From Numida meleagris (Eukaryota; Chordata; Aves; Galliformes; Numididae), in NCBI RefSeq assembly GCF_002078875.1, contig NC_034410.1, positions 76,600,661 to 76,664,660 of the forward strand: a stretch of DNA of 64,000 nt, read 5' to 3'. The position numbers and the translations under genes are program-made. Below, in pieces: positions 41,801-54,384 of the stretch (position 1 is the stretch's first letter; each line of letters opens with the position of its first letter). The notes under the pieces were generated by a model, which did not search any database, had not been told where the DNA came from, and saw nothing but the letters and a program-made list of their open reading frames with translations.

Positions 41801-44140
41801 AGGGTTATTAGTCCAGCAACAAAGCAGTTAAACAACAGTACTGCTTTCTGCCCCTTATCACCAAATCATGAAAATCAGTTGTGAAATCAGGCCAATCTTG
41901 AGAAGTCAAAAAGCAGTTCAGAATAGATGTACAGAAAAGGCTGCATGAGGCAATTCTACAAAGGAGGCTTAAATTGTTTGTTGAAAGATTAGTGACAGTC
42001 CTTCCTTAGCCCCCAAACTGAAAGGCTTTTCTCTGCATTACCTTGTGTGGAATGCTACTTTTGCTGCAATACGTTAATGCACGTTATTCAGACCACTAGA
42101 ATTAAAAAGCTGCTGGGGAGAATGGTGGTGCTGATGCTCAATCTCACCAACTTGGTCATGTTAATCAGCCACAGTGAGGCTTTGATGTTCAGCGTGTGCT
42201 TCTGTCATGCCTCATCGATGGTACAGCAGGAACCATAAGATCAGGTAAAAGTCAAGACGCTTCTTCAGCTAGGGCTGAGAAGAGAATGAACAGCACAAAA
42301 GAGCCAACTGAACTGAAAGGCATTAAATCTGCTTCTGAGAAGCAAGAAACCTGTGCTACCTGCTTTCAAAGTGTTTTCTGGAAACTGATAGATAAGGAAT
42401 GTGTAGCCCATCATTTAAATTGTTTTCTTTATTACAGAGCTTTTAAACCATCTATCATTTCCATATGCATTAGGGAGGATTTGTTCTGTAGACAGACTTA
42501 ACAGATTATGCTGACAAAAGTAATCTGGAAAAATTATTTGTCCATTCCCCCCAAACACTGTGGCCAACCTGCAGTGTAGTTTTGTTCAAAAGAAAGCTGT
42601 TGTTTTTGATTGTGTACAACAGAGCTTTAATTTTCATAGATCAATGCATTGCAAATCCAGTTTTTAAATATTTTTATATAGATAATTGGTTAGAATAGGT
42701 TACAATCCATATCTTTTAGGTTTGTTTACCCCAAAGAGTACTGTGAATTCATACCAGTCTCGTTAAAACTGTGTTTTCTCCAGTGTTTTAGGCCAGGTAT
42801 GTTGTTGGTATGTGGTGCCATTAGACATCAAAGATTTCAGAAACAGGTTTCAGCTTGTACATTCCGTAATGCAAAAAGTACTAAGATAAAAGAAACTATG
42901 CTATTAATATACTTATTTTTTAAGCAAAACTTGATACCATCTGATTTTAAAATGCTATATAGTCTCTGCATATTCTGTGAACGATCTGTTTATGGTCGGT
43001 TGATGTATTTATAGGGGACCTGTAAGTTGCACAACCTGCAAAGACTTATCATTTTACTTTCAAATTGTTCTTGCTATTTTCAGTTTCCACTTTCTCAGTC
43101 AAATTCTATTACTTGCTCTCCAGATAGAGGTGTAACTTTTGTCTGTGTATCAGCAGTGCTCTATTTGCCGCTTAACCTACCCTAACCTCTACCACCCACA
43201 CACACTTTTCCCCCCTTTCTAGCTGCTAGGTTTATGAAGTTTTAGCTAAATTAGGACAGTCTTGACTTCTACATTAGATACGTTTGCTTAAGTCATAGTT
43301 TGGAGGATAGCAGTAGGAGGATTAATTCAGCACGTTTGCCAAATAGATTAACTTGTACTTAAAAGAAGCCTTATTCCTAGATAGTAAAGCTCTTTATGGA
43401 AAATCTTTTTCAAGATGTGAGACTGAAGAAAGCAAACAAAAACTCAGTAAAGTAGATGATATCTTCCAGGGGATGAAATTTATAAAGACCTCTCAAAACC
43501 TTCTGGAATTAATCTGAAGATACAGGACCAGGCTATAGTTGCTGATTGCCTCAACTAAAGAGCAGGAGGGAAAGCAGAGACTGAAGAATCAGAGAATGGA
43601 TATCCTGAATATTACTAAAGCAGATGCCTATTGGAAATATGGAAAGAAGTGAATGTTCAATATATAAACGTCAGTTAATCCTATTTATGTTAATGGTGCC
43701 TTTTCTTAAATGGTCTTACTCTCCTGAGTATGTGGACCGAATAGAGGCCATCTGCAAAAGTTTTGACAAGGTGGAGTTTGTCCCTTTGCCAGAGGTTTGA
43801 GTGGTACCTGTGTGTTGGCAGAGCTCTAGCTGGAGCACCCAAATGTTCCTGTTCATTGTGCTCCTGGCAAGTGGGGAGAACCTGGAGGCTTACCCTGGGG
43901 AGTTTTCACATGGGTTTCTGTCTCTTTGGAAGGATCAGGTTCTTTTAATTGCTGTTTCTTGGTATTTTCTGGAACAAACTGGGTGAAGGCAAGCCAGCAG
44001 GCTGAATCCCAATGTGAGAAATAGTTACAAGGTTCAAAATGCTGCTAGGCACAAAGAGAAGGTGTATCCTTTGAAGTAAATGCTGCAGAGGTTGCTAACA
44101 ATGGTACATTAAAGAAAAGTGAGAAACTGTTTTTTCTTTC
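35805..44140. other. Intergenic AT-rich DNA, no recognised gene
   Basis: About 8 kb without a recognised gene or transposon. It holds an A-rich CAA patch near 39931-39961, a GC-richer patch at 40430-40620, an isolated exon-like segment at 41044-41097 and a minus-strand open stretch at 41330-41605. These are discussed as findings. Stray AATAAA motifs occur (39337, 39408, 39449). Confidence 0.45.
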
Positions 44141-44147
44141 TGTTGGC

Positions 44148-44510
44148 ATGATTTGTAGTGGAAATGCTAAGTCACGGCTTGAACCAGTGACTGAGCACCT
44201 GATGAGAAGGCAGGGCCAACCCAAGGGAGCTCAGCTGCATGCAGTGCACCCGAGTGACCGGAAGGGGTGGAGCCAGGATCCACCCCTTCCCAGACCTCAT
44301 TTAATGGTTGGCAGTGGAGGCAAGGGTGTCTTGCTGGAGATCCCTGTGTATGTGAGGCCTTCTGAAGGTAAGCAGCTTCTTTCTTTTGTTTCTGTGCCCG
44401 TGGCTGTTGTATTTGAGCAAGTCCTCACTTGCTGCAGCCTGAGACCTTGCTACTCTGCTGTTGTTGCTGTGCTTTCCATTGCATTACAAGATGTTAATAG
44501 CTGGTAGGAG
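44148..44510 (+). other. GC-richer island with inverted repeat and splice-donor-like end
   Basis: A block clearly richer in G and C than its flanks. It contains a perfect 12-bp inverted repeat (44260-44271 GGAAGGGGTGGA and 44279-44290 TCCACCCCTTCC, 7-base spacer), a CATTTAAT box shortly after, and a strong donor-like GAAGGTAAGC with GT at 44368-44369. A 119-codon frame spans it but has no family resemblance. It looks like a promoter-bearing repeat such as an LTR, or the first exon of a noncoding RNA. I cannot classify it. Confidence 0.35.
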
Positions 44511-44514
44511 TCTT

Positions 44515-47500
44515 GTGACTTACAAAGTAGAATTAACTTTCCTAAAAGAAGTCTAGGTAGAGTGAGTAAAGATATTAATTAACTGTTCCTAGTGATAAAT
44601 CGCTGTGAAGTGGAATTGGTCTGGACCTACTACACTTCTATATTTGCTGGCTCTTGGTTGATTGAACAGTTCCTTGGCCTTTGGCCTATGTAAAATGAGG
44701 TTGATCTCAATACTAATGTTGCGCATGGCTTCTGCATCTGCAGGTGGGTATTTATGTGACCATATCCAATTGTGCTGCATCCTACTGTGCTACTCTGAAT
44801 TTCCCAAATTGCTCTTGCATAATTTAATGAAACTGTAACAAAAACAAAGCCTAAACTAGTGTTTTTTTTAAATTAGTATTCTGTCTACTTTTTATACATA
44901 TTTATGTAATTTAGAAGCCTCATTTTGGTTTTTCTGCTTATCTGGTTTCTCAGTGAGATGGTGTTTATGCTCTCTACTTTATTGGTATTCAGTCAGTATG
45001 GGTAATATAAAAATATAGGAATAAATAACCTTCTAACAGATTGCAGCCCTCGTTTTGTACATGAACCTTTGTGGAAGTCACAAAGAAATGGTACCATTTG
45101 GACTGGTTGGAAAGAAAATTGAAACAATAATTGAGATGCAGACTTTTAAATTAACAGTGAACAGTCTATCTAGGCAACTGTCTTTTTACTGATGCTCTAT
45201 TAAACTACAGCAAACAGTAAAAGGCTAAGGACTGCTTTGATGTTATATGTTACAATATTTGTAGCACAATTGAAAGTATGCCATAATTCTGGATTTTGAC
45301 CAGTTTGAAGCCGCTGAGCCTTTCTAGATACAGCTGAATCTCTGTTCCTAGGCAAATTGTTAATTGTAAGCTAGCCAAACAATTGTTACGTTGTAGTACA
45401 CAATTCCACCTACTTAAATAGAGGAGCTACTCAACTATTAGCTTCTTTTTGTCATTATACTAAATCTGCCTGACCCCCAAACTGCAATAATGATAGTATA
45501 AAGGGCACGATGGAGAAATGGCTAAAAATAAATACTTGTCTGTGATAAATCCTCATGACCTCAACAGTGAGGGGAAATTGCTCGCATTTATCGCTTGATG
45601 AGCTAACCTTTCATTTTTCAGAGAAAGCTTTTATGATGAGATCAGAGGACAATATCACATGGTTGGTTTTATTTAAAAGAGGCAAACTTAACATTCACTC
45701 CTGTTTGCTCACTTCCTGGCACTAACTAAATAGAAAAATATTTCTTTTTAAAAAAAAAAAGAGTGTCTGAGACATTGAGACAAATGAAATGCCTGGCAGA
45801 TATAACTATTCTATTACAGATTTCTCTAGATGAATGCCTATTCTTAAGTAATTTTATCAACTATAATCTGTATTTCAGGAACAGCTGGTAACCTGAAGTG
45901 TGACTGAATCCTATCATACTCTTTAATCCTTGCCCCAAACCACATGTGAAAGGAATTTGTTGGCATAATTAAGTTGGGGGCATTTGTTTGCCAGCTGTAT
46001 CAACTCAGTGCCCTTTGGATACTTACCTTCATTGACAAGTCATGATTTGGTCAGTGCATTTCCCTGCATGGATGAGATATACTTCACCTTTTATTAAATA
46101 GCAGGCTTCTAATTGTGTCTCCAAATGTTTAAAGGAACCTTCAGAGTTCTTGTTATCCAACCAGTGCTGACTGGGGGATGGGGACTGAACAGCTGCAAGC
46201 TGATCAGCATTTTCCCATCCAGACCTGCATTTGAAGGCCCTGGTGTGACCAGCAGCAAATGGAGCTATGGGCCTGGTTCTATTTTGTCCATTCTGTAAGT
46301 GAGAGGGTTCTGCTTCCTGATGGCCCCTGCACTTGGATGTGGATGCTCTCTGTGGGTGTTCCCAAACTGACTTCTTGTGACCTGGCTCCTGATGTTGCCT
46401 AATGTATGTCCTGGTTCTCAGCCCTGATATCTGCTTACTGTCAGGCTGCCTGAGTTCACTTCTCTCTAGGGCCCTGCACGTTTGTTTGTTCTGTGAACTC
46501 CTGGCAAGACTGCACTGCCAGTGCTGTTGGTTAATGAGCAGTCAGAAGTTTATTCTGTTTACTGGTGCTTGGTGTTTCAGCCTTTTTTATTTTTACAAGC
46601 CATCAATTTCTCCAGTGTAACAAGCCTTAATAAGGCATAGCCTTGTATTTGCTCTGAGAAAGATTTAGTTTGGGCCATTTAGGGCATTATTCTGTTTAGG
46701 AAGAAAAGAAAAAAGGATGCAAATTTACTGCATTCTGCATAAGATTTAAATTCTGTAACTCTGTTTTGTTTAGGTTATTTTTCTGTGTGTTTGTCAATAT
46801 GTTTTTACACATTTGGATCCATTTTCTACTATTTTCTCCACAGTAATCAGGCAAGCAGAGATTTTCTTTTGTGCCTGAAACCCAGACTGTAATTTGATAG
46901 TTTAATGTTGCGAAATAGCAGTAGTGTGTTAACACATAAACTCTGAAGCCATTATTATAATACAATTATTTCAACAAACTCAATTATTTATATTTTAGAT
47001 GGGATGCTATATTCATTGTGCTTTCATGATAATCTTTTTTTCTTATTCAGTCCATAGGCTTGGTGTCTTCTTTTCTTGTTTTTGCTACTCAGAACTTGCT
47101 GGGTAATAGCATAAGGGTCTAAATGCTGCTTTTTTTTTTATCAGCTTAATTAAGATTAAGCAATGGATGTGTAAAGGCTTACTGTAGTGCTGCTCCTACC
47201 TGAATGTAGTGACTGACTTCCTGACATCTATACAAGTTCTGTTCCTTCTAACCGTTCCTGGTAGTTCTGCTATTTGAACTGGTACTTGTTTTACATAGGA
47301 CTCAACTACTTCCCTTGATGTTTTTTTAATAATTTTTTTGTGTGAAATGTGGTTTCCATTGTGGGAATGGTAGCCAGCCTGTGAAAAACAGAATTGTTCA
47401 TTATATACGTGTTCTTCAAGTGAAGCGTTTAACTTGTGCCTGATCTTTCATATGTTTAGTTTTATTCATAGTCAGTGCATGGGGACTAACACAGAGGGTC

Positions 47501-49170
47501 TGATCTGCCACTTCTTCCAGAATAAATGCTTTACTTTGGCACATGTCTGTTTTCTGGCCCTTATTGCCACTAAGCCAATATGCCTCTGAAATCACTCTTA
47601 TTTGCTGAGGACGCTTTACTTGTATCCTAAATTCACCTTTTATTTGTTTTCCTTTTTGAGAAGGTATGTAATGGAGAGGAGTTACATTGATGCAATGAGA
47701 ACTAAATCTTTGAAAGCCATGAAAATGGCAGCCAAAAAAAGAAAAAACCCAAACATATAATAAAACAAAATGAACAGAACATAGATATTCAGAGAATAGC
47801 CTGGAACACTTAATTTCTCTGTAAACAAAATGTTATTGGATTTTAACTTCTTGAAGGAAAATATTGAAGGAAAACATTCTGATTTCTGTATTTTTTTCTT
47901 GGTGAAAGCTATTCAGTGAATTGTGACCTAATGCACAAATAGCTTTGACTCTGAATCTGTATTTTCTAAAAACAAATGAGGTTTGATAAGTATTGCACAG
48001 GTTTCTATGCAACGTACAATAGCACTCTGTATGTAGATAATTTTACTCTAGTTGCAGTCTTTTCATTTCCAGAGTATATGAGTGACACTCCTAACTTAAC
48101 AAAAGCTGAGGAGAGCTCATGTACATCATAGCCATTTTTCCCAGTGATCTCCCATATGATGGTTGGAATAGTGCCATTTGATGTAATAATTGGAATTAAA
48201 ATGTCTCATTTACATAAATGTGAGGTCTCTATAATGTTGCATTGTTTTCTGAGTTTTTGGCCTAAACATTACTTGTTTTTATATTGATACAATCAAATCA
48301 AACTGAATTGAAATATTTTTCACTGCTGAAATTAAATATATGAATGTCTTGGTTTTCTGTGGAAAATACTCTGATTGTGTGCATTGTAATTCTTTCTCTG
48401 CCTGAGGGAATTTAACTCGTGCCCCTGTAGTACTAGGGCATGGAGCTCTTTCATTCTACATGAATAATTAAAGCAATCCCTGCTACAGGGGTTGCCGAAG
48501 CGCTTCCTCTGCTGCCAGAGGAAGAGATGGAGCAGTGACTCCTAAACCTCTCTTACCTCTCATGTTCACAGTGTTCCTCTTATTTTCATCACATCAGTGC
48601 TGTCTGTGTGTTATTAGTATGCTGTGGAGGTGACAGGAAAACCTCCAGCCCTCTCCTAGGGAGGCTTCACCCTGTGTTTCCCCACCATGGAACTGCTACT
48701 GGCTCTGCTGCACCCTCCTTCACCCAGATGAAGTGTTGAGGTGCAGGGAAAGGTGCTGTCACCACTGAGCACATTTTGACCTTCACTGCCACATTTTCAT
48801 GATGCCATAGGTGAGGAGGACAAACCTTCTCATTTTCTATCTGTAAATATTTCAGGTGATGCTGATACTTCTCTTTATCTTACAGCCCTTTCTTTTCAGT
48901 CAAAAAAATATGGCAGAAATGACAAACAACAGACAGATACTTGTCTTACTGTTCAGTCAAGTGCCCCTTTAGATTGTGCCTCATGTCCTCAGCTCTTATC
49001 ACCAATTACATGGTAAATTTCAACTGGAAAGGCTGTCATGATCTCCACATCTTATGGCTAATGTACACAAACTAATTTATGTGAAAATGTGCACATGTAG
49101 TATAGCTAACACCTTTTTAATGTGCAATCCTTCAAAATATGCTTTATAGTCTCTTGCAATTCATAATTCA
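44515..49170. other. Intergenic AT-rich DNA, no recognised gene
   Basis: About 4.6 kb with no CR1, LTR or exon that I can identify. A somewhat GC-richer interval at about 46110-46620 and another at about 48480-48790 stand out slightly but carry no recognised signal. Confidence 0.4.
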
Positions 49171-49171
49171 G

Positions 49172-49338
49172 TGTAACATTGGCACAGGCTGCCCAGGGAG
49201 GTGGTGGGATCACTGTCCCTCAAGGTATTCAAGAGCTGCGTGGATGTGGCATTGAGGGACATGGTCAGTGGGCATGGTGGGGATGGGCTTGTGATTGGAC
49301 TGGATGATTTTATTGGTCTTTTAATGATTCTATGATTA
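49172..49338 (+). mobile_element. Short CR1 3'-end fragment
   Basis: The sequence runs ACATTGGCACAGGCTGCCCA, GGGAGGTGGTGGGATCACTG, CTCAAGGTATTCAAGAGCTG and GGACTGGATGATTTTATTGG. It ends at TAATGATTCTATGATT, the CR1 terminal repeat. Confidence 0.93.
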
Positions 49339-49339
49339 T

Positions 49340-52300
49340 TTTGTAGCACAGTGAAAAAGTAGAAATGTTCAGTATCATGTTAAATTGCTTATTGTAGTCC
49401 ACTGTATTTTTCAATATGTGGATTTTTTATTTTCCTTTTGAAATACTTTTTTAGTGTGCTTTGGGAAGTTAGAAACCTAAAACCTGAGTAAAGGTATTTA
49501 TTACAGTGTTGCAACGGAAAATGTGATAGTTTGTGATAATTAACAGAAAAGCTTTCATTTAGCATATTCAGAATGTGTTTCAATTACTAACAAATTCTAA
49601 ATCAGTCCCTTCAAGACAGTGAACATATTTTACTTGAGAACGTTTGGTCAGTAGATGGAACTAGGGTACCTGTTTTGTTGTTTTCACCATTTAGCATCTT
49701 ACATTCATACTGAGAAGGTAAATAAGGTATTTCATAGTTAATATGAGCTGTTGAAACTTTTCAAGTAATTATAAGAGCTCCTTTCCACAAACTAAATTCC
49801 AAGTATAGCAAGAGCTAGACGTATCTTATTTTCATAGTCTATGTGGCAAATTTGAGTGGTAGGTTGCTGGTGAGTTGGGAAGGGTTTTTCTGTGTATAAT
49901 TGTTTTGTTTTTCTTCTGTTGTTTTGACTTAAATTGACAATTTATCTTTGCTGAATGACACTGCAATGTTAAATACTTCTAGTATGTATGTATTTAGATG
50001 AGAAAACAGAGCTATTGCGATAGGTTTTCACTTTAATAAACACATAGCAATGGAAGTTAGTTTCTGAAGAAAATATACTACCAGTAAGACCAGATAATAC
50101 AGATATTTTTTTTCTGCAGAAATTGGTGCTGTATTTTCTGAGTATGTTTGAAGTATATGTGCCAAGATCCATAGTGGTAATATTCTGCCTCATGTTGGCA
50201 ATCTATGACTGAATGACACTTAAAAGTATAATGTTACTGTGTGAAGGTGAATGTTGTTTGATGATGTATAGAGGCAGATCATAAAGAGAGGAAAGAATTT
50301 GAGGTGATCGTGAAAGAAAAGTAGCTATGGAAAAAATGTGAAGATCTTGAGTTAGAATTTTTGTAGCAGTGTAACTTTGTAAAACAATCTGGATTTCAGA
50401 GCACAGTTAATTTGCTAGTCACATCAAGCTAAATGATGAGGAAACAGGAATGGAGTAGTACCAAGACTACCATTTGAAAGTGAATCTTACAGCTCAGTAC
50501 CTATGTGCTGTAGTGCATGCTTTTTACTGTGAGAGGATCATGCATAAATTCATTTGCAGCACATCTGTTTTTTGTCACTGACTAATTCTGATAAAAGGCT
50601 ATCTCATTGAAGAGTTTCACATTAGGAAAAAGAAATGATAGATTGTTTATAGAGTTAGTTTTCCTGTAATTACTGATAAGACTGTAGTTGGAGGGTCTTC
50701 AAACAGTTAATGTTCTTAGATTACTTTAAATATGAAACCAGTAACTGAAGGTGTTTCTAAAATTAGAGCTTTTGATGTACTATATAACCTCTTGCTTTAG
50801 TCTTAACAGTAAACAGCTTATTGAAAAAATGAGCTGCTTAGGAAACCTTTGCCATAACAACAATGACCTGAGGTCACTCATACATATACGTGCAAAAAAT
50901 CTATTTCAAGCCTGTCCTAACTTCTTGCCTACTTAGCTATATTTTTAGTAATTGATTTCCCATGAAAAACTGAAACCAAGCTGATGTTGAACTAAACTGT
51001 ATTTTACTAGCTATGTTCAAATCTATTGCATAACAACGGGTCTCTGTTCTGCTGTGGGTACTGTGAAACAAATGACTTTTTTTTTATTTTTACTGGAAAA
51101 TGATTTCAGCAAGGTGGTTTTGTTGGCTAGAGTTAAGTGATCTTGTAAGCCTAATTGGAAGAATATTGTTGACTTCCTTGCTGCACAAAAATCAATGAAT
51201 ATGTCTTTAAACTTATTAAAGTGTAAATGTCAGCTCCTACATTAGATTTCTATGAATTTTGTCAAGTTAAATTTCATACACTTCCAAAACTATGTCTAGC
51301 CTTGAAAAAACTGAGGGGATGGTCTTTGTACAAAATATGAATAACATTATTGTGAGGGTGGGGGAAAAAACCCTATAAACTTATTCTTCTAATATGATAG
51401 AAAATTTTCACAATATCTTCTAAAGAATGCAAATTATACATTTGTTGTTTTCTTGATATGTTTGAGAACAAATTTTGGTATAACCAGGAATATTTTTGGT
51501 AGTATTTTGGGGACATGACTTTTGCTAGGGAGCTATATAATCTGTTGGTTTTTTGTTTTTTTTTTTCCTGAAAACTGGATGTCAGAAGACAATTACATCT
51601 ATGTTAATATTCTATATTTTCATCCAGTCATCAGAAAACTGGAAGCATGTTTAATCTTTGAATGGAAAAATGCATACAGGTAAACAAAGACTTAACTATG
51701 TAACTTTATTGGGAAAGTGAATACAGGTCATTATCTGAACTCGGTAATCTGCACATAATATGTATGAATATTGAATTTGTTCAGTTTATTTCTGAAGTTT
51801 AAGAGAAGATTACTTTGTGGCACTTGGGGCAGGTGATTGCAATTTGAAAATGGCATTTGTAAGTATTCAGATGACTGCTGAGACAGTGCTTTGGTAAATT
51901 TTAGTCTGATACAACAGTAATGAGTTCTTCATTTAAAAAAGTACTATTCATGTGTCTTGAATTTAATTGTGTAAGTATGGACAAACTGAAATTTTTAAGC
52001 TTCAATTTAAAGTATGGGAAGGGTATGTATGTAATATTTAACTACTGGATCATTTTTCTCAGTTTTTTTCTTAGAAATTGATCAGTAATAATCCCAAAAG
52101 CTTCTTATGCTTTTAAAGTTGTTTTTTGCCTGTCTTTGAGCATTGACAGTTCTTTGGGCATTGTAAACTCTAGAATTACTGGCAGAAAAATGTATGCAGA
52201 ACAGAGAAATGCTTGAGAGTTCTGTTTTCCTTCTGTAGTAGTAGCATCAGAGGAGATTTTAAAGTAGCAAGAAATTCCTCAAGGTTCCTATGAACCACTG

Positions 52301-54325
52301 AAAAAAAAAAATAAATCTAGATAGCGTATCTAACACATTAGCAGCTTTTCTTTGGCCACAGTTGTTATGCAGTGTGTTTGTGGATCCAGACTTGTAAGTC
52401 ACCTGTGTGAAAACCTCTTTGTTTGTTTTAAAGTTTCTACTGCATACTATTTAATACCACCATGGCAACAGATTTGAGAACGGAAGCACTTCGGGGTTAA
52501 GTGTAGCATTAAAATGCCTCTTGTTTGTATTTGAACAAATAGCTTTCCATGTTCATTTTGCTATATGTTGTTGTATTTCACTTAATCTCATGCAACATTG
52601 AGTCTTACTTATGCTTTGTCAAGGACTTATGAAAGACAGGATTACTCCTCGCCTTCCACTGAGAGCTATACTTGAACGGCTTTGGAGTGATAAGTGTGCA
52701 CCTGTTCTCACTGATTTCTATTGAAACAGTGAAAACAGAAACTTGGGCTTAAATATGACTTATTTTACAAATTCTCATTGGAATTAAGGTCAGAGTTAAT
52801 TTGAGTAGTCAAAAGGGACCAACTGCCTTACCAGACAAACCTTCCCACTCAATAAAAACATTAGCATTTGGAAATGTTTTTGTGATGAAACCTGTTCTTG
52901 AATGTAAGACTGTTCTATGAAATGTACAGAAGGTGAACTTGGATCAGTTATGAGTAAACGGTGATGGTGTAAGTCTTTCAGTCGGTCACGCGTTTGCAGT
53001 TCTTACAATTTCCTTGTTTTTGTGATGATGAATTTTTCTAACCACCATTTCACTTGTCTTTTATTAAATTCCAGGTACTTGCAATTTAACTGCAAAGTTT
53101 CTGCTCTGCCTTTGTTTCTTCAGTGCTTTTATTTCTTGTTTTTCCTACTTTACAGATCGTGCCTTTTATTAAGGATAGTCTTGCTTTGCCAGTCAGTAAC
53201 TGTCAGGCCAGGTGTAGGTGGAGGGCAGTGTCCATTTGGCAGATCTTGAAGTCACTGCTAAAGCTTTGTGCTATGTCCAGCACTGCATTTGACTGAGTCA
53301 GCCCTGAAGATTACTGAATGCCTTTATATATTTTTCCTAGTTTCACTGCTCTTTTATATATTATCTTGTGTTAAGAAAACTGGTCCAGGTGTTAGCAGGA
53401 GCTCTAGCCTGACTCAGCTAGTGCTTTTTCTTCTGATGATCCCCATGGAGAGGGGAAAGGTTCTTGAAATGCTTTGCAGTTCAAAGTTATGCTGTTGAAA
53501 TATCAAGCTTGGTTTTCCTTTTGAATGTAAAATGCTCTAGTTGTATTGTCTTTATTGAAGGTCTGCAGAAAGATTTACTGGTGACTGTTGCCATGAGACA
53601 AAGCAGATGCCCTCAGCTCATTGAACCACAGTTAACTGTTTAGGATTTGTAAGTGACAGGATCTTGCTGGAATCAATGACTCCCTGAGTTTATCAGTTTT
53701 GTGGTAATTAATACAACACTTTTCATTTAGCTTCCTGTCAGTGCACTTCTATTGCCTCAGGCTTCATTTGCTTCGCTTCTCAGTGTCAAAAGCAGTTAGA
53801 GCCCACAGCTCTCTCCCTGGACTTCTCTAATCACTGTGAATTTGTAGGACAGGAAAGGGATTGCAGAAAACTTGGTATTCCTGAACTGGTGAGAAGAGGT
53901 AAACTTCTGCCTGAGGAGGAAGCTCACTTGTGTCATTTGCCTTTCTTACTTCTTGTATTCTCATTTTGCTTGCATCCAGCATTGTTTGAAAGAGTAGGGC
54001 CCATCCCTTTATTCAAACATTGCCTTTAGTAGAACCCTTGTAAACCTGCTTGTTCTTCTTACAGGACCTGTCTGAGACTCAGTGATTTTTGTTCCTATCT
54101 CTTTTTGTGCTATTTACTTTGTTTTTAAATCTTGACTTTTCAAAATGCCTTGGTTTCTGCAAACGTTTTATATTTTTCATCTAAAAGTCTCTTGAATGGT
54201 TTCCACATCTACGATGAGTCTGTAGAGACCATTAAATGGTTCCCTCAAATCTTTGTGGAGTGCACGTTTCTGGTCATGTTTCTTACAAGGGGAAGTTACA
54301 AAATGGATAGGAATTTGTTTTCTAA
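49340..54325. other. Intergenic AT-rich DNA, no recognised gene
   Basis: About 5 kb of desert sequence with scattered T and A runs. No open frame exceeds about 80 codons and no transposon is recognisable. Confidence 0.45.
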
Positions 54326-54327
54326 TC

Positions 54328-54380
54328 ATAGAATGGCTCAAGTTTGAAGGGACCTTGAAGATAACTCCCAAGTCCATGTA
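54328..54380 (-). mobile_element. Very short CR1 tail
   Basis: AATCATAGAATGGCTCAAGT followed by TTGAAGGGACCTTGAAGATA on the + strand is the reverse complement of a CR1 3' terminus. Only about 50 bases are clear before similarity fades. Confidence 0.7.
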
Positions 54381-54384
54381 TGTT

